Numbered from the stretch's first letter, positions 26,984-36,260 are shown. The stretch: 64,000 bases of DNA from Xanthobacter autotrophicus (GCF_043194295.1 NZ_JBAFVK010000006.1), one strand, 5' to 3'. Made by a program: numbers and translations. The notes: generated from the sequence alone by a model not told the origin.

Positions 26984-29593
26984 GTGAGCGCACCTCGCGA
27001 CGGAAAGCTCCCGCGCACGCCGGAAGGCGACGCGCGCTTCCTTCTGGCCCGCGCCGTCAACCGCGCCCGCCTCGCTTTGTTCTGGGAGCGCGCCTGGCCG
27101 GGCCTCGCCCGGGTGGGCATCGTCGCGGCCGCCTTCCTCGCCCTGTCCTTCGCCGGCCTGTGGCTCTCGGTTCCGGTGGCGGTGCGCATCGCCGGCGTGG
27201 TCGCCTTCGCCATCCTGCTGGTGCTCGCCGCCCGCCCGCTCCTGACCCTGCGCTGGCCCAGCGTGGAGGACGGCGTCGCCCGCCTCGACCGCAGAAGCGC
27301 GCTGGCCCACCGGCCCGCCACCGCCATTTCCGACAGTCTCGCCACCAAGCCCGATGATCCGGTGGGCGCCGCTTTATGGCGCGCCCACCTTGCCCGCGCG
27401 CTGGCCGCCGCCCGCACCCTACGCGCCGGCCCGCCCGAGCCCGGCCTCGCCCGGCTCGATCCCCGCGCCGTGCGGGCGCTGGCGGTGCTGGCGCTCGTCG
27501 CCACGTTCTTCATGGCGCCCGGCGCGCACCTGTCGCGCATCGGCGCCGCCTTCGACTGGAAGGCCGTGATCCCGCCCACGCCCTATCGCCTCGATGCCTG
27601 GGTCGATCCGCCGGGCTATACGGGCCGCCCGCCCGTGGTGCTGCCGGGCCTGCGCTCGGATGATCCCTCCTCCCTGAACGCCGCAGCCTTGCAGGTGCCC
27701 ACCGGCAGCGTGCTGGTGGTGCGCGGCGCGGGCATCGACGCCGCCTCCCTGAAGCTGGACGGCGGTGTCTCCGAGCTGAAGCCCGAGGGCGATGCCCCCG
27801 CCACCGGCGGCGAGCGGCGCTATGTCATCAAGGAGGATGCGGACGTCACCTTCCTCGGTCCCGACCAGCGCCGCCTCATGTGGCATTTCAAGGCGCTGCC
27901 GGACCTGAAACCCTCCATCGCCTTCGCCAAGGACCCGCAGGCCGGACCGCGCAACGCCCTGGTGCTGGCCTACCGCATGGAGGACGACTACGGGGTGAAG
28001 GAAGCGGAGGCCGTGTTCGCCCCGCTGCCACCCGAGCCGCCTTTGTTCCCGCGCCCCGGTGCGACGCCGCCCAAGTTGGCGCAGCCGCTGGTGCCGCCGC
28101 CGGAGGTGAAACTCTCCCTGCCGGCCGGCGGCAAGAGCGGCGCGGCGCAGACCTCCAAGGATCTGGTCGCCCATCCCTGGGCCGGCGCCCGCGTGAGCGT
28201 GACCCTCAAGGCCCGCGACGAGGCCGGCAATGAAGGCGTGAGCGAGACCAGGACCTTGCGCCTGCCCGCGCGCACCTTCTCCAAGCCGCTCGCCCGCGCC
28301 CTGGTCGACGAGCGGCGGCGCCTCGCCTTCGATCCCGCCAACCGGCGCCGGCTCGTGGCGGTGCTCAATGCCCTCACGACCGCGCCTGAGCAGTTCACGC
28401 CGGCGGCGGGCGAATATCTCGGCCTCACCACCGCCCTCATCCGCGCCAAGACCGCCCGCAACGACGACGATCTGCGCGCGCTGGTGGACTATCTGTGGGA
28501 GGTGGCGGTCCTGATCGAGGATGGCACCCTTTCCGAGGCCGAGCGCGAGCTGAAAGCCGCGCAGGAGGCGCTGCGCGAGGCCCTGGAGCGTGGCGCCAGC
28601 GAGGAGGAGATCAAGCGCCTCACCCAGGATCTGCGCGCCGCCATGGACAAGATGATGCGCCAGCTGGCCGAGCAGGCGCAGCGCGACGGCAACATGGATG
28701 CGCGCCCGCTGGATCCCAACACCCGCATCGTGCGCCCGCAGGACCTCCAGCGCATGCTGGACCGCATCGAGAACCTCGCCCGCTCCGGCAATCGCGACGC
28801 CGCCAAGGCCCTGCTCGACGAGATGCAGGCCATGATGGAGAACATGAAGCCCGGCGGCCGCCAGCAGGCCGGGCGCCAGAACCAGCAGCAGAACGAGCTG
28901 GGCAAGATGATCCAGGAGCAGCAGCGCCTGCGCGACCGCACCTGGCGCCAGAACCGGCAGGGCCAGCAGAACGGGCAGCAGGGTCAACAGGGACAGCGCG
29001 GCCAACAGGGTCAGCAAGGTCAGCAGGGCGAGCAGGGGGAGAACGGCCAGCAGGGCGAAAACGGCTTCGGCGATCTCCAGCAGAACCAGCAGGAGCTGCG
29101 CCGCCGCCTCGGCCGCATGCTGGACGAGATGCGCCGCATGCAGCAGGGTCAACAGGGACAGCAGGGCCAGAACGGCGAGGGCAACGAGGCTATGGACCGG
29201 GCCGGCGATGCGCTGGGCCGCGCAGGCGACGCCATGCGCGAGGCCGAGGAGGCTTTGGGCCGTGGCGAAGGCCAGGGCGCGCTTGATGCCGAGGGCCGGG
29301 CTCTCCAGTCCTTGCGCCAGGGCGCGCAGGCCATGGCCGAGGGCCAGCGCGGCAACCAGGATGGTCAGGGTCCCGGCGGCCCCGGCGAGGAGGCCGCCCA
29401 GCGCACCGACCCCATGGGCCGGCCCCTGCGCAGCCAGGATTATGGCGACGACTTCACGGTGAAGGTGCCCGACGAGGTGGACGCCCAGCGCGCCCGCCGC
29501 GTGCTGGAGGAACTGCGCCGGCGCCTTGAGGAGCCGACCCGGCCGCAGCTCGAACTCGATTATCTCGATCGCCTGCTGCGCGGACTGAACTGA
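26984..29593 (+). CDS. TIGR02302/DUF4175 membrane protein with Gln/Gly-rich repeats
   Basis: This is a large alphaproteobacterial protein of unknown function. Two or three membrane helices near the N-terminus (about 38-85 and 165-180) are followed by a beta-rich presumed periplasmic region (about 200-440) and a helical region (about 445-610). A low-complexity QGQQGQ-rich stretch lies at about 625-700, and a shorter one, MQQGQQGQQGQNG, at about 725. The C-terminal region ends LELDYLDRLLRGLN. Start: GTG at 26984 behind GAAGGGAG; 28 further codons upstream are unlikely. Repeat-rich tails suggest protein or polysaccharide contacts. It is convergent with nfeD. Confidence 0.88.
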   Translation: MSAPRDGKLPRTPEGDARFLLARAVNRARLALFWERAWPGLARVGIVAAAFLALSFAGLWLSVPVAVRIAGVVAFAILLVLAARPLLTLRWPSVEDGVARLDRRSALAHRPATAISDSLATKPDDPVGAALWRAHLARALAAARTLRAGPPEPGLARLDPRAVRALAVLALVATFFMAPGAHLSRIGAAFDWKAVIPPTPYRLDAWVDPPGYTGRPPVVLPGLRSDDPSSLNAAALQVPTGSVLVVRGAGIDAASLKLDGGVSELKPEGDAPATGGERRYVIKEDADVTFLGPDQRRLMWHFKALPDLKPSIAFAKDPQAGPRNALVLAYRMEDDYGVKEAEAVFAPLPPEPPLFPRPGATPPKLAQPLVPPPEVKLSLPAGGKSGAAQTSKDLVAHPWAGARVSVTLKARDEAGNEGVSETRTLRLPARTFSKPLARALVDERRRLAFDPANRRRLVAVLNALTTAPEQFTPAAGEYLGLTTALIRAKTARNDDDLRALVDYLWEVAVLIEDGTLSEAERELKAAQEALREALERGASEEEIKRLTQDLRAAMDKMMRQLAEQAQRDGNMDARPLDPNTRIVRPQDLQRMLDRIENLARSGNRDAAKALLDEMQAMMENMKPGGRQQAGRQNQQQNELGKMIQEQQRLRDRTWRQNRQGQQNGQQGQQGQRGQQGQQGQQGEQGENGQQGENGFGDLQQNQQELRRRLGRMLDEMRRMQQGQQGQQGQNGEGNEAMDRAGDALGRAGDAMREAEEALGRGEGQGALDAEGRALQSLRQGAQAMAEGQRGNQDGQGPGGPGEEAAQRTDPMGRPLRSQDYGDDFTVKVPDEVDAQRARRVLEELRRRLEEPTRPQLELDYLDRLLRGLN

Positions 29594-29625
29594 GGGCAGA
29601 CGGTGCCGGCCGACGCAAGTGGCCG

Positions 29626-29678
29626 GGCCGGGCTTGTCCCGGCGTCGGCTGTGGGTGACTTCCGGGACAAGCCCGGCC
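29626..29678. repeat. 17-bp inverted repeat between convergent genes
   Basis: GGCCGGGCTTGTCCCGG (29626-29642) is repeated inverted at 29662-29678, with a 19-nt spacer. Each arm is itself a mini-palindrome, CCGGG-CTTGT-CCCGG, close to the CTTGA-core family elsewhere. It may serve as a terminator for both convergent genes, although no T tract follows. Confidence 0.75.
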
Positions 29679-29726
29679 ATGACGGGGTGACCGCGACAGC
29701 GCCTCTTTGACGTTCCAGACGGCCGC

Positions 29727-30179
29727 TCAGCCCTCCACCGCTTCCACCTTCAGGGTGGCGCCATCGGCGGCCACCACCTTCACGTCCCGGCCGGCGGCGA
29801 GGTCCGGCCCCTCGATGCGCCAGACGGTGTCGTCAATGCGCACCAGCCCCACCCCTTCGACAATGGGCTCCTCCAACGTGAACACCCGTCCCACGAAGCC
29901 TTCCGGCCGCCGGTTCAGGAACGGCCTGTCGGAGGCACGCCCCGGCGCCGGAGTGATCCTGCGGCCTACCAGCACCGCGATCACCGCCAGTGCTGCGAAG
30001 GCCAGCACTTCGCTCTGCCAGCTCAGGCCTACCACGTAGGACAGGGCGCCGGTGGCCAGCGCCGCCAGGCCCAGCCACAGCAGGAAGGCCCCCGGCGCGG
30101 CGATCTCCGCTACCAGCAGCACCCCGCCCAGGATGAACCAGGCCCAGGGTCCGAGAACCGACCCAAGATCAGTGAGCAT
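29727..30179 (-). CDS. NfeD-family membrane protein
   Basis: Short NfeD form (150 residues): three or four hydrophobic helices (about 5-75, including LSYVVGLSWQSEVLAFAALAVIAVLVG) followed by an OB-fold domain (about 90-150: GRVFTLEEPIVEGVGLVRIDDTVWRIEGPDL). NfeD proteins partner with SPFH/stomatin proteins in membrane microdomains, and the upstream gene encodes exactly such a protein. GAGG precedes the ATG, 8 nt after the SPFH stop, so the pair is an operon. Confidence 0.92.
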   Translation of the reverse strand: MLTDLGSVLGPWAWFILGGVLLVAEIAAPGAFLLWLGLAALATGALSYVVGLSWQSEVLAFAALAVIAVLVGRRITPAPGRASDRPFLNRRPEGFVGRVFTLEEPIVEGVGLVRIDDTVWRIEGPDLAAGRDVKVVAADGATLKVEAVEG

Positions 30180-30187
30180 GGCGCGCC

Positions 30188-31189
30188 TCAGCCGTGGGCT
30201 GGGGGCGGCGTGGCGGGGCCAGTGGGCCGCCGGCTGCCGGCAAGCGGCGGGCGGGACCCCGCTGGCCCCTCGCCGCCGAACGCCGCGCGGGCGATCTCGC
30301 CGATGCCGGTGAGGGAGCCGAGGAGCGCGGTGCCCTCATAAGGCACCAGCACCACCTTCTGGTTGGGCGCGGTGCCCATGGCCTCGAACGCCTTCACGTA
30401 TTTCTCGGCGATGTAATAGTTCAGTGCAGCCGGGTCGCCGCTCTCCACTGCGGCGGAGAGCATCTGCGTGGCCTTGGCGTCGGCCTCGGCCAGGCGCTCG
30501 CGCGCCTCGGCATCGCGGAAGGCGGCCTCGCGACGGCCCTCGGCCTGGAGGATCTGGCCCTGCTTCTGGCCTTCCGCCTTCAGGATCTCGGACTGGCGCT
30601 GGCCTTCGGCCTCCAGGATGATGGCGCGCTTCTCGCGCTCGGCCTTCATCTGCCGGCCCATGGCGCTGACGAGGTCCGCCGGCGGCACGATGTCCTTGAT
30701 CTCCACCCGGGTGATCTTGATGCCCCAGGGCGAAGCGGCGGCATCCACCACCCGCAGCAGGCGCACGTTGATCTCGTCGCGGTGGGACAAGAGCTGGTCG
30801 AGGTCCATGGAGCCCATGACGGTGCGGATGTTGGTCATGGTCAGGGCCAGGATGGCGGTGTCGAGCCGGGCCACCTCGTAGGAGGCGCGCGCCGCGTCGA
30901 ACACCTGGTAGAAGGCGACCCCGTCCACCGCGACGGTGGCGTTGTCCTTGGTGATGACCTCCTGGGTCGGCACCGGGAGCACCTGCTCCATCACGTTCAC
31001 CCTGTTGCCGATGCGGTCGATGAACGGGACGATCAGGTTGAGGCCCGGCTGGAGCGTCTTGGTGTACCGGCGGAAGCGCTCCACCGTGTACTGGTAGCCC
31101 TGCGGCACCGTCTTCACCCCGGCGAAGACCACCGCCACCGCCAGCACGAGCAGGACGAGCACGAACAGGTTCGGACCGGTCAGCAGCAT
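30188..31189 (-). CDS. SPFH/Band 7 protein, stomatin-like (QmcA type)
   Basis: An N-terminal membrane anchor (about 5-25: LFVLVLLVLAVAVVFAG) leads to the SPFH domain (about 28-190: TVPQGYQYTVERFRRYTKTLQPGL, QVLPVPTQEVITKDNATVAVDG) and a charged coiled-coil (about 190-240: repeated EAEGQRQSEILKAEGQKQG motifs). A Pro/Gly-rich tail follows. It forms membrane-bound oligomers that organise lipid microdomains and regulate proteases. AAGGG precedes the ATG at 31189. It forms an operon with nfeD. Confidence 0.95.
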   Translation of the reverse strand: MLLTGPNLFVLVLLVLAVAVVFAGVKTVPQGYQYTVERFRRYTKTLQPGLNLIVPFIDRIGNRVNVMEQVLPVPTQEVITKDNATVAVDGVAFYQVFDAARASYEVARLDTAILALTMTNIRTVMGSMDLDQLLSHRDEINVRLLRVVDAAASPWGIKITRVEIKDIVPPADLVSAMGRQMKAEREKRAIILEAEGQRQSEILKAEGQKQGQILQAEGRREAAFRDAEARERLAEADAKATQMLSAAVESGDPAALNYYIAEKYVKAFEAMGTAPNQKVVLVPYEGTALLGSLTGIGEIARAAFGGEGPAGSRPPLAGSRRPTGPATPPPAHG

Positions 31190-31589
31190 GAAACGCCCTT
31201 TCGCTTGGCCCTCAGGGCCGGTGTCATATGGGCATGGGCGGCCATGCCGGGCAAGAGAACGGGGAACCGGGGCAAAGGGACGACGCGCGGCGGAACGAAA
31301 GGAGACATCCGGGCCGCAGCCGATTCGGTCCGGTTGTGTTCCCCATGCGTGCCGGCTCTCGACGGCATGGCGAGGAAAGCCGTGCCGAAACGGGACGGGA
31401 GGAACAAAGGTGGTTTTCGCACCCCGCCGCGATTCGCGCCTCTTTCGTTCCCGAACGGTTCCGCCTTGTGCAGCGCCATCGTCCCGCTTCGGGACGCGAG
31501 GAGGGAGGGGGTCGCTCAGGCGGCGCGCCGGCTGGACGCATCCCGGCCGAAGCGGGAGCCGCCGAACGAGATCCGCGCAGGCCGTGGGA
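31190..31589. other. 400-bp intergenic region with dispersed repeat
   Basis: No supportable gene. About 105 bp (31292-31396) are a second copy of the element at 13431-13525. The remainder includes the probable promoter region of the SPFH gene and sequence downstream of the phytase-like gene, with no strong hairpin. Confidence 0.55.
31292..31396. repeat. Dispersed repeat, copy B
   Basis: It runs from GGAACGAA to GGGAC and shares with copy A the core GCCGCA-R-CCGATTCGGTC and TGTGTTCCC. Both copies lie in unusually long gaps between genes, and both have the same order of short conserved blocks. Confidence 0.65.
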
Positions 31590-32615
31590 TCAGTCCCGAA
31601 CCACGGCGAAGCGCAGCAGGAGAGTGCGCTGGAGCATGCTGAAATTATCGTCGGAAACCATGGTCAGCAGTGTCTCGCCGGCGGCGTTGCGGGTCACCGC
31701 GAGCCCTTCCATGTTGTCGATCTCATAGCCCATGTCGAAGGTGCCCAGCACCTCGCCCTCCAGCCGCGCGCCCGGCTTCACGTCGGCGAGGGCGAAGCGG
31801 CGGATCTGCATCTTCACACCCGTCAGGGGCGCGAAATGGCGCTCCAGCAGATACATCTCGCCCTCGGGGCCCAGCGCGAGGTCGGTGGCGCTGAAGGGGC
31901 CGCTCTTCGCCACGGTGAAGGTGCCGGGCTTCGGCCCGCCGATGAGGAAGCCGGGCAGGTCCGCGGCGTTGTCCGCCCCCTGCTCGCCGACGGCGATCAG
32001 CGTCCCCTTCAACGCCCCGGTCGGAACATAGGCAAGGCTTTCCACGCCGAGATTCATGCGCAGGCCGCGAATCGCGAGCGCGGGCACCTGCGTGCCCTTC
32101 TGGCCCAGGGGGTCGCGCGGATAGCGCCAGATCTCGTTGACGGTCTCCATGGCCACATAGACGGCGTCGGGGGCCACAGTCACCGCCTCCACGTCGTCCC
32201 GCCCGTGGCTGGCCTGCACCCGACCCTGCCCGTCGAGCAACGCCGCGGCCTGCACGTCGGAGAATCCGGTGGGCCGGTCGCCGTTCGTGTCGAGGCGGCC
32301 GGTGAGGAACAGGCCGGCGTCGGTGATGGCGAGGAAGCGGCTGTCCTCCCCCAGCGCAAAGCCGGAAATGCCGCCGAACCCGGCAAAGTCGGAGGACAGC
32401 ACCAGCCCTCCGCGGAAATCCAGGGCACCGAAGCGGCTTTTATCCTCGCCCGAGCGGAAGCTGGCGATGGGCCGGGCGGCGACCGTGATCGCCTCCGGCG
32501 TCAGCGGCAACGCCAGCGGCTTGGCCAGGAGCCCGGACGTAGCCACCACGATCACGGCGGCAAGGCCCAGCCCCGCCGCCGCGAAACCGAAGGCGAAGCG
32601 GGTGCGCCGCCTCAA
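31590..32615 (-). CDS. Esterase-like-activity-of-phytase family protein, exported
   Basis: After a membrane anchor or signal (about 5-32: FAFGFAAAGLGLAAVIVVATSGLLA) comes a beta-propeller-like phytase/esterase domain (about 60-340: GFGGISGFALGEDSRFLAITDAG, FSDVQAAALLDGQG, DDVEAVTVAPD, MYLLERHF, NMEGLAV). The family is named from weak sequence evidence and the true substrate is unknown. Its start is a TTG whose last bases overlap the cobT stop (TTGA), and no ATG or GTG alternative exists before the signal segment, so coupled translation with cobT is likely. Periplasmic. Confidence 0.83.
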   Translation of the reverse strand: MRRRTRFAFGFAAAGLGLAAVIVVATSGLLAKPLALPLTPEAITVAARPIASFRSGEDKSRFGALDFRGGLVLSSDFAGFGGISGFALGEDSRFLAITDAGLFLTGRLDTNGDRPTGFSDVQAAALLDGQGRVQASHGRDDVEAVTVAPDAVYVAMETVNEIWRYPRDPLGQKGTQVPALAIRGLRMNLGVESLAYVPTGALKGTLIAVGEQGADNAADLPGFLIGGPKPGTFTVAKSGPFSATDLALGPEGEMYLLERHFAPLTGVKMQIRRFALADVKPGARLEGEVLGTFDMGYEIDNMEGLAVTRNAAGETLLTMVSDDNFSMLQRTLLLRFAVVRD

Positions 32616-34510
32616 TGAAGCCGACCGCGCGCCGCGGCCTTGGGGGCGGCCTTCGGTTCGTCCTCGAACAGCTCGGCCAGCTTCTCGGTCATCACGCCGC
32701 CCAGTTCCTCGGCATCCACGATGGTGACGGCGCGGCGATAATAGCGCGTCACGTCATGGCCGATGCCGATGGCGATCAGCTCCACCGGCGAGCGGGTCTC
32801 GATCTCGGAGATGATGTGCCGCAGATGCCGCTCCAGATAGTTGCCGGCGTTCACGGAAAGGGTGCTGTCGTCCACCGGCGCGCCGTCGGAGATCATCATC
32901 AGGATGCGCCGGGATTCGGTGCGGGCCAGAAGGCGCTTGTGCGCCCAGTCCAACGCCTCGCCGTCGATATTCTCCTTCAGCAGGCCCTCGCGCATCATCA
33001 GGCCGAGGTTGCGACGCGCCCGCCGCCACGGGGCGTCGGCGGCCTTGTAGATGATATGGCGCAGGTCATTCAGCCGGCCGGGACCCGCCGGCTTGCCGGC
33101 GGCGAGCCACCCCTCGCGGGATTGGCCGCCCTTCCACGCCTTGGTGGTGAAGCCCAGCACCTCCACCTTCACGCCGCAGCGCTCCAGCGTGCGGGCGAGG
33201 ATGTCGGCGCAGGTGGCCGCGACCGTGATGGGCCGGCCGCGCATGGAGCCGGAATTGTCGATGAGCAGCGTCACCACCGTGTCGCGGAAGTCGGTGTCGC
33301 GCTCGCGCTTGAAGGACAGGGCGGCGGTGGGATCCATGATGACGCGGGCGAGCCGCGCCGGATCGAGGACACCCTCCTCCAGGTCGAACTCCCAGGCCCG
33401 GTTCTGCTGCGCCATCAGGCGCCGCTGCAGGCGGTTGGCGAGCCGCGCCACCACGCCCTGGAGATGGGCGAGCTGCTTGTCCAGATAGGACCGCAGCCGC
33501 GTCAGCTCCTCGGGGTCGCACAGGTCCTCCGCCGTGGTCTCCTCGTCGAACTTGGTGGTGAAGGCGTGGTATTCCGGCCCGCGATTGTCGTGGGTGACGG
33601 GCGGGCGGGGCTGCCACGGCTCGGCCGGCTCCTCGCTGTCGCCCATCTCGGTGCCGTCCGGCGCCTCGGCGGGCGGGGCGGCATCGCTCTCGGCGGCGCT
33701 GTCGGGCATGTCCTCCTCGGACAGTTCGGCCTCGACCTCGGTGGCGCCCTGCTGGCTGTCGTCCTCCTTGGCGTCGCCGCTCTCGCCGCCCTCCTCCTGC
33801 GAGCCGCCTTCGCTGTCGGAATCGTCGGGCTCCTGCTCGGTGTCGAGGCCGCTCTCCTCGCCCATGTCCAGGGACGCGAGCAGATCGCGGGCGATCTCGC
33901 CGAAGCGCTTCTGGTTCTCGATGCTGTCCGACAGGCGGGCGAGGTCGGCGGAGCCGCGATCCTCGATATAGGAGCGCCACAGCTCCACGATCTTGCGCGC
34001 GTCCGGCGGCGGCGGCTCGCCGGTGAGGCGCTCGCGCACCATGAGGGCGATGGCGTCCTCGATGGGCGCTTCCGAACGCTCGGTGATGTCGGCGAAGCTG
34101 CCGCGGTGGTAGCGGTCCTGCAGCATGGCCGCGAGGTTGCGCTTCACCCCCGGCATGCGGATGCCGCCGATGGCCTCCACCCGGGCCTGCTCCACCGCCT
34201 CGAACACCGCGCGGGCGACCTCGCCCTGGGGCAGCATCTTGCGATGGACCTTGGGATCGTGGCACGCCCGGCGCAGGGCGAGGCTGTCCGCATGGCCGCG
34301 CACGATGGCGGCGTCCTGCAGGGTGAAGCGGCGGGGCGGCTCGGGCAGGCGGACCCGGTCGGGCGCCAGCGCCGGCCGCTCCGAGGCGAAGGTCACCTCG
34401 AACTCGGAGACGCCGGCGATGGCCTTGAAGCAGCCCGCCACCGCCCGCTTGAAGGGCTCGGCGGGGGCTTCCTTCGGCGCCTTTCCGGGAGTGCGGTTGG
34501 TCGGGGCCAT
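32612..34510 (-). CDS. cobT: Cobaltochelatase subunit CobT
   Basis: CobT is the large AAA-partner (VWA) subunit of the aerobic cobaltochelatase CobNST, which inserts cobalt into hydrogenobyrinate diamide. An N-terminal helical part (about 1-205) leads to a very acidic linker (about 205-305, rich in E/D/S). The C-terminal VWA domain (about 400-620) has an intact MIDAS, DNSGSM near 418. The 632-residue length is normal. The ATG at 34510 is the family-like MAPTNRT start; an upstream TTG adds five codons. It lies 46 nt after cobS. CobN is not in the window. Confidence 0.96.
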   Translation of the reverse strand: MAPTNRTPGKAPKEAPAEPFKRAVAGCFKAIAGVSEFEVTFASERPALAPDRVRLPEPPRRFTLQDAAIVRGHADSLALRRACHDPKVHRKMLPQGEVARAVFEAVEQARVEAIGGIRMPGVKRNLAAMLQDRYHRGSFADITERSEAPIEDAIALMVRERLTGEPPPPDARKIVELWRSYIEDRGSADLARLSDSIENQKRFGEIARDLLASLDMGEESGLDTEQEPDDSDSEGGSQEEGGESGDAKEDDSQQGATEVEAELSEEDMPDSAAESDAAPPAEAPDGTEMGDSEEPAEPWQPRPPVTHDNRGPEYHAFTTKFDEETTAEDLCDPEELTRLRSYLDKQLAHLQGVVARLANRLQRRLMAQQNRAWEFDLEEGVLDPARLARVIMDPTAALSFKRERDTDFRDTVVTLLIDNSGSMRGRPITVAATCADILARTLERCGVKVEVLGFTTKAWKGGQSREGWLAAGKPAGPGRLNDLRHIIYKAADAPWRRARRNLGLMMREGLLKENIDGEALDWAHKRLLARTESRRILMMISDGAPVDDSTLSVNAGNYLERHLRHIISEIETRSPVELIAIGIGHDVTRYYRRAVTIVDAEELGGVMTEKLAELFEDEPKAAPKAAARGRLH

Positions 34511-34556
34511 GGCGGCGTCTCGCAAGTCAGGATGAAGGGAGCCGGGAAATCCCGGC

Positions 34557-35540
34557 TCAGGACAAGGCGACGTTCACGGTGCTCTCGGTCAGCTCCTGGC
34601 CGAAGCAGCGCTGGAAGAATTCGGCCACCAGCGGCCGCTCCAGCTCGTCGCACTTGTTGAGGAAGGTGACCCGCAGCGCGAAGGCGATGTCGCGGAAGAT
34701 GTCCGTGTTCTCCGCCCAGGTGATCACCGTGCGCGGGCTCATGACGGTGGAGAGATCCCCGTTCATGAAGGCCTGACGGGTGAGGTCGGCCAGGCGCACC
34801 ATGCGGTTCACCGTGTCGCGCCCCTCGGGGTTCTGGAAGTGCTTCGCCTTGGCGAGCACGATGTCCACTTCCTTGTCATGGGCGAGATAATTCAGCGCGG
34901 TGACGATGGACCAGCGGTCCATCTGCGCCTGGTTGATCTGCTGGGTGCCGTGATAAAGGCCGGTGGTGTCGCCGAGGCCGATGGTGTTGGCGGTGGCGAA
35001 CAGCCGGAAGGCGGGGTGGGGGCGGATGACCCGGCTCTGGTCGAGCAGGGTGAGCCGGCCGGAAGATTCCAGCACGCGCTGGATCACGAACATCACATCG
35101 GGGCGGCCGGCGTCATATTCGTCGAACACCAGGGCGACGTTGTTCTGGTACGCCCAAGGCAGGATGCCGTCACGGAATTCGGTGACCTGCAGGCCGTCCT
35201 TCACCACGATCGCATCCTTGCCGATGAGGTCGATGCGCGAGATGTGGCTGTCGAGGTTGATACGCACGCAAGGCCAGTTCAGCCGCGCCGCCACCTGCTC
35301 GATGTGCGTGGACTTGCCGGTTCCATGGTATCCAGTAACCATCACCCGGCGGTTGCGGGCGAAGCCGGCGAGGATGGCGAGGGTGGTCGGCCGATCGAAC
35401 AGATAATCGGGATCGAGCTCCGGCACGTGGGAGTCCGCCTCGGAGAAGGCCGGTACATCCATGTCGATGTCGATGCCGAACGTCTGGCGAACCGACACCT
35501 TCATGTCCGGGGTCGGGGCAATGGTCTGCGTGACGCTCAT
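34557..35540 (-). CDS. cobS: Cobaltochelatase subunit CobS
   Basis: CobS is the AAA+ ATPase of cobaltochelatase, forming rings with CobT. Walker A is GYHGTGKST near 107, Walker B LVFDEYDAG near 170, and the sensor region LFATANTIGLGD near 215. The N-terminal segment FGIDIDMDVPAFS is a family hallmark. Start: ATG at 35540 behind GGAGGAG; 30 further upstream codons are open but unlikely. The 327 residues are normal length. It lies between a J-domain gene and cobT on the same strand, an order I recall as common in Rhizobiales. Confidence 0.97.
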   Translation of the reverse strand: MSVTQTIAPTPDMKVSVRQTFGIDIDMDVPAFSEADSHVPELDPDYLFDRPTTLAILAGFARNRRVMVTGYHGTGKSTHIEQVAARLNWPCVRINLDSHISRIDLIGKDAIVVKDGLQVTEFRDGILPWAYQNNVALVFDEYDAGRPDVMFVIQRVLESSGRLTLLDQSRVIRPHPAFRLFATANTIGLGDTTGLYHGTQQINQAQMDRWSIVTALNYLAHDKEVDIVLAKAKHFQNPEGRDTVNRMVRLADLTRQAFMNGDLSTVMSPRTVITWAENTDIFRDIAFALRVTFLNKCDELERPLVAEFFQRCFGQELTESTVNVALS

Positions 35541-35642
35541 AACTCCTCCGTCGACGCGCGCCGCGCGCCTCTTCCCTGTGTTCGTTCCGGTGCGGGGCCG
35601 TTCGGTCCGCAGCCGCGTGAAGCCGGCCATCCTTCGGATCGG

Positions 35643-36260
35643 TCAGCAGAAACCTGCCTGCTTGAGGCTGTTATAGGCCTGGATGACGCTGCGCAGCCGG
35701 TCCTCGGACGAGCGGTCGCCGCCATTGGCATCCGGGTGGTGCAGCTTCACCAGCGCCTTGTAGCGGGCCTTGATCTCCGCCGGCTCGGCGGACATCTCCA
35801 GCCCCATCAGCTCCAACGCCCGGCGCTCGGTGGTGCGCACGATGCGGCCGTCGGGCTCCGGCCGGTCGGCGCGGAAGGCGCCGCCCATCTCGGCGGTGAA
35901 GCCGAAGGGGTCGCGCATGCCGTCCGGATCGGGGGCGCCATTGGCGGAGGCGCCGGGCTGGCCGTCACCCTTCGCACCCATCTTCCAGGTGGGGCGATGG
36001 CCGGTCAGCGCGTCCTTCTGGTAGGCGTAGACGGCGTCGTCGGTCATACCGGCGAAGTAGTTGTAGGACTGGTTATATTCGCGCACGTGGTCGATGCAGT
36101 AGTGCCAGTACTGGCCCTCCTGGTGCCGACCCTTGGGCGCCTTGTGGGTCCCCTCCGCCGCGCACCCCGGCCATTGGCAGCCCTGGAGGAACCGGCGGGT
36201 GCGCCGGTCCTCCGCGGGCTTCACCCGGATGCGGTCGAAAAGGGGGGAATTCAATTTCAT
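35643..36260 (-). CDS. J-domain (DnaJ-like) protein
   Basis: The 205-residue protein ends in a J domain (about 140-200: ALELMGLEMSAEPAEIKARYKALVKLHHPDANGG) with an intact HPD. The N-terminal half has a Cys/His cluster, CQWPGCAAEGTHKAPKG...WHYCIDHVREYN, probably a zinc site, plus a conserved aromatic block YNYFAG. It is a DnaK co-chaperone whose client is unknown. Its position before cobS suggests, without proof, help in assembling the chelatase AAA complex. The ATG at 36260 gives the MKLNSPLFDRIRVKP start. Confidence 0.9.
   Translation of the reverse strand: MKLNSPLFDRIRVKPAEDRRTRRFLQGCQWPGCAAEGTHKAPKGRHQEGQYWHYCIDHVREYNQSYNYFAGMTDDAVYAYQKDALTGHRPTWKMGAKGDGQPGASANGAPDPDGMRDPFGFTAEMGGAFRADRPEPDGRIVRTTERRALELMGLEMSAEPAEIKARYKALVKLHHPDANGGDRSSEDRLRSVIQAYNSLKQAGFC

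Noticed and set aside
28920..29170. Tandem DNA repeat as separate element
   Set aside because: It is the coding sequence of the QGQ-rich segment of TIGR02302 and is described with that gene.
34511..35642. Cobalamin riboswitch near cobST
   Set aside because: The gaps before cobS (102 nt) and cobT (46 nt) are too small and show no B12-box.
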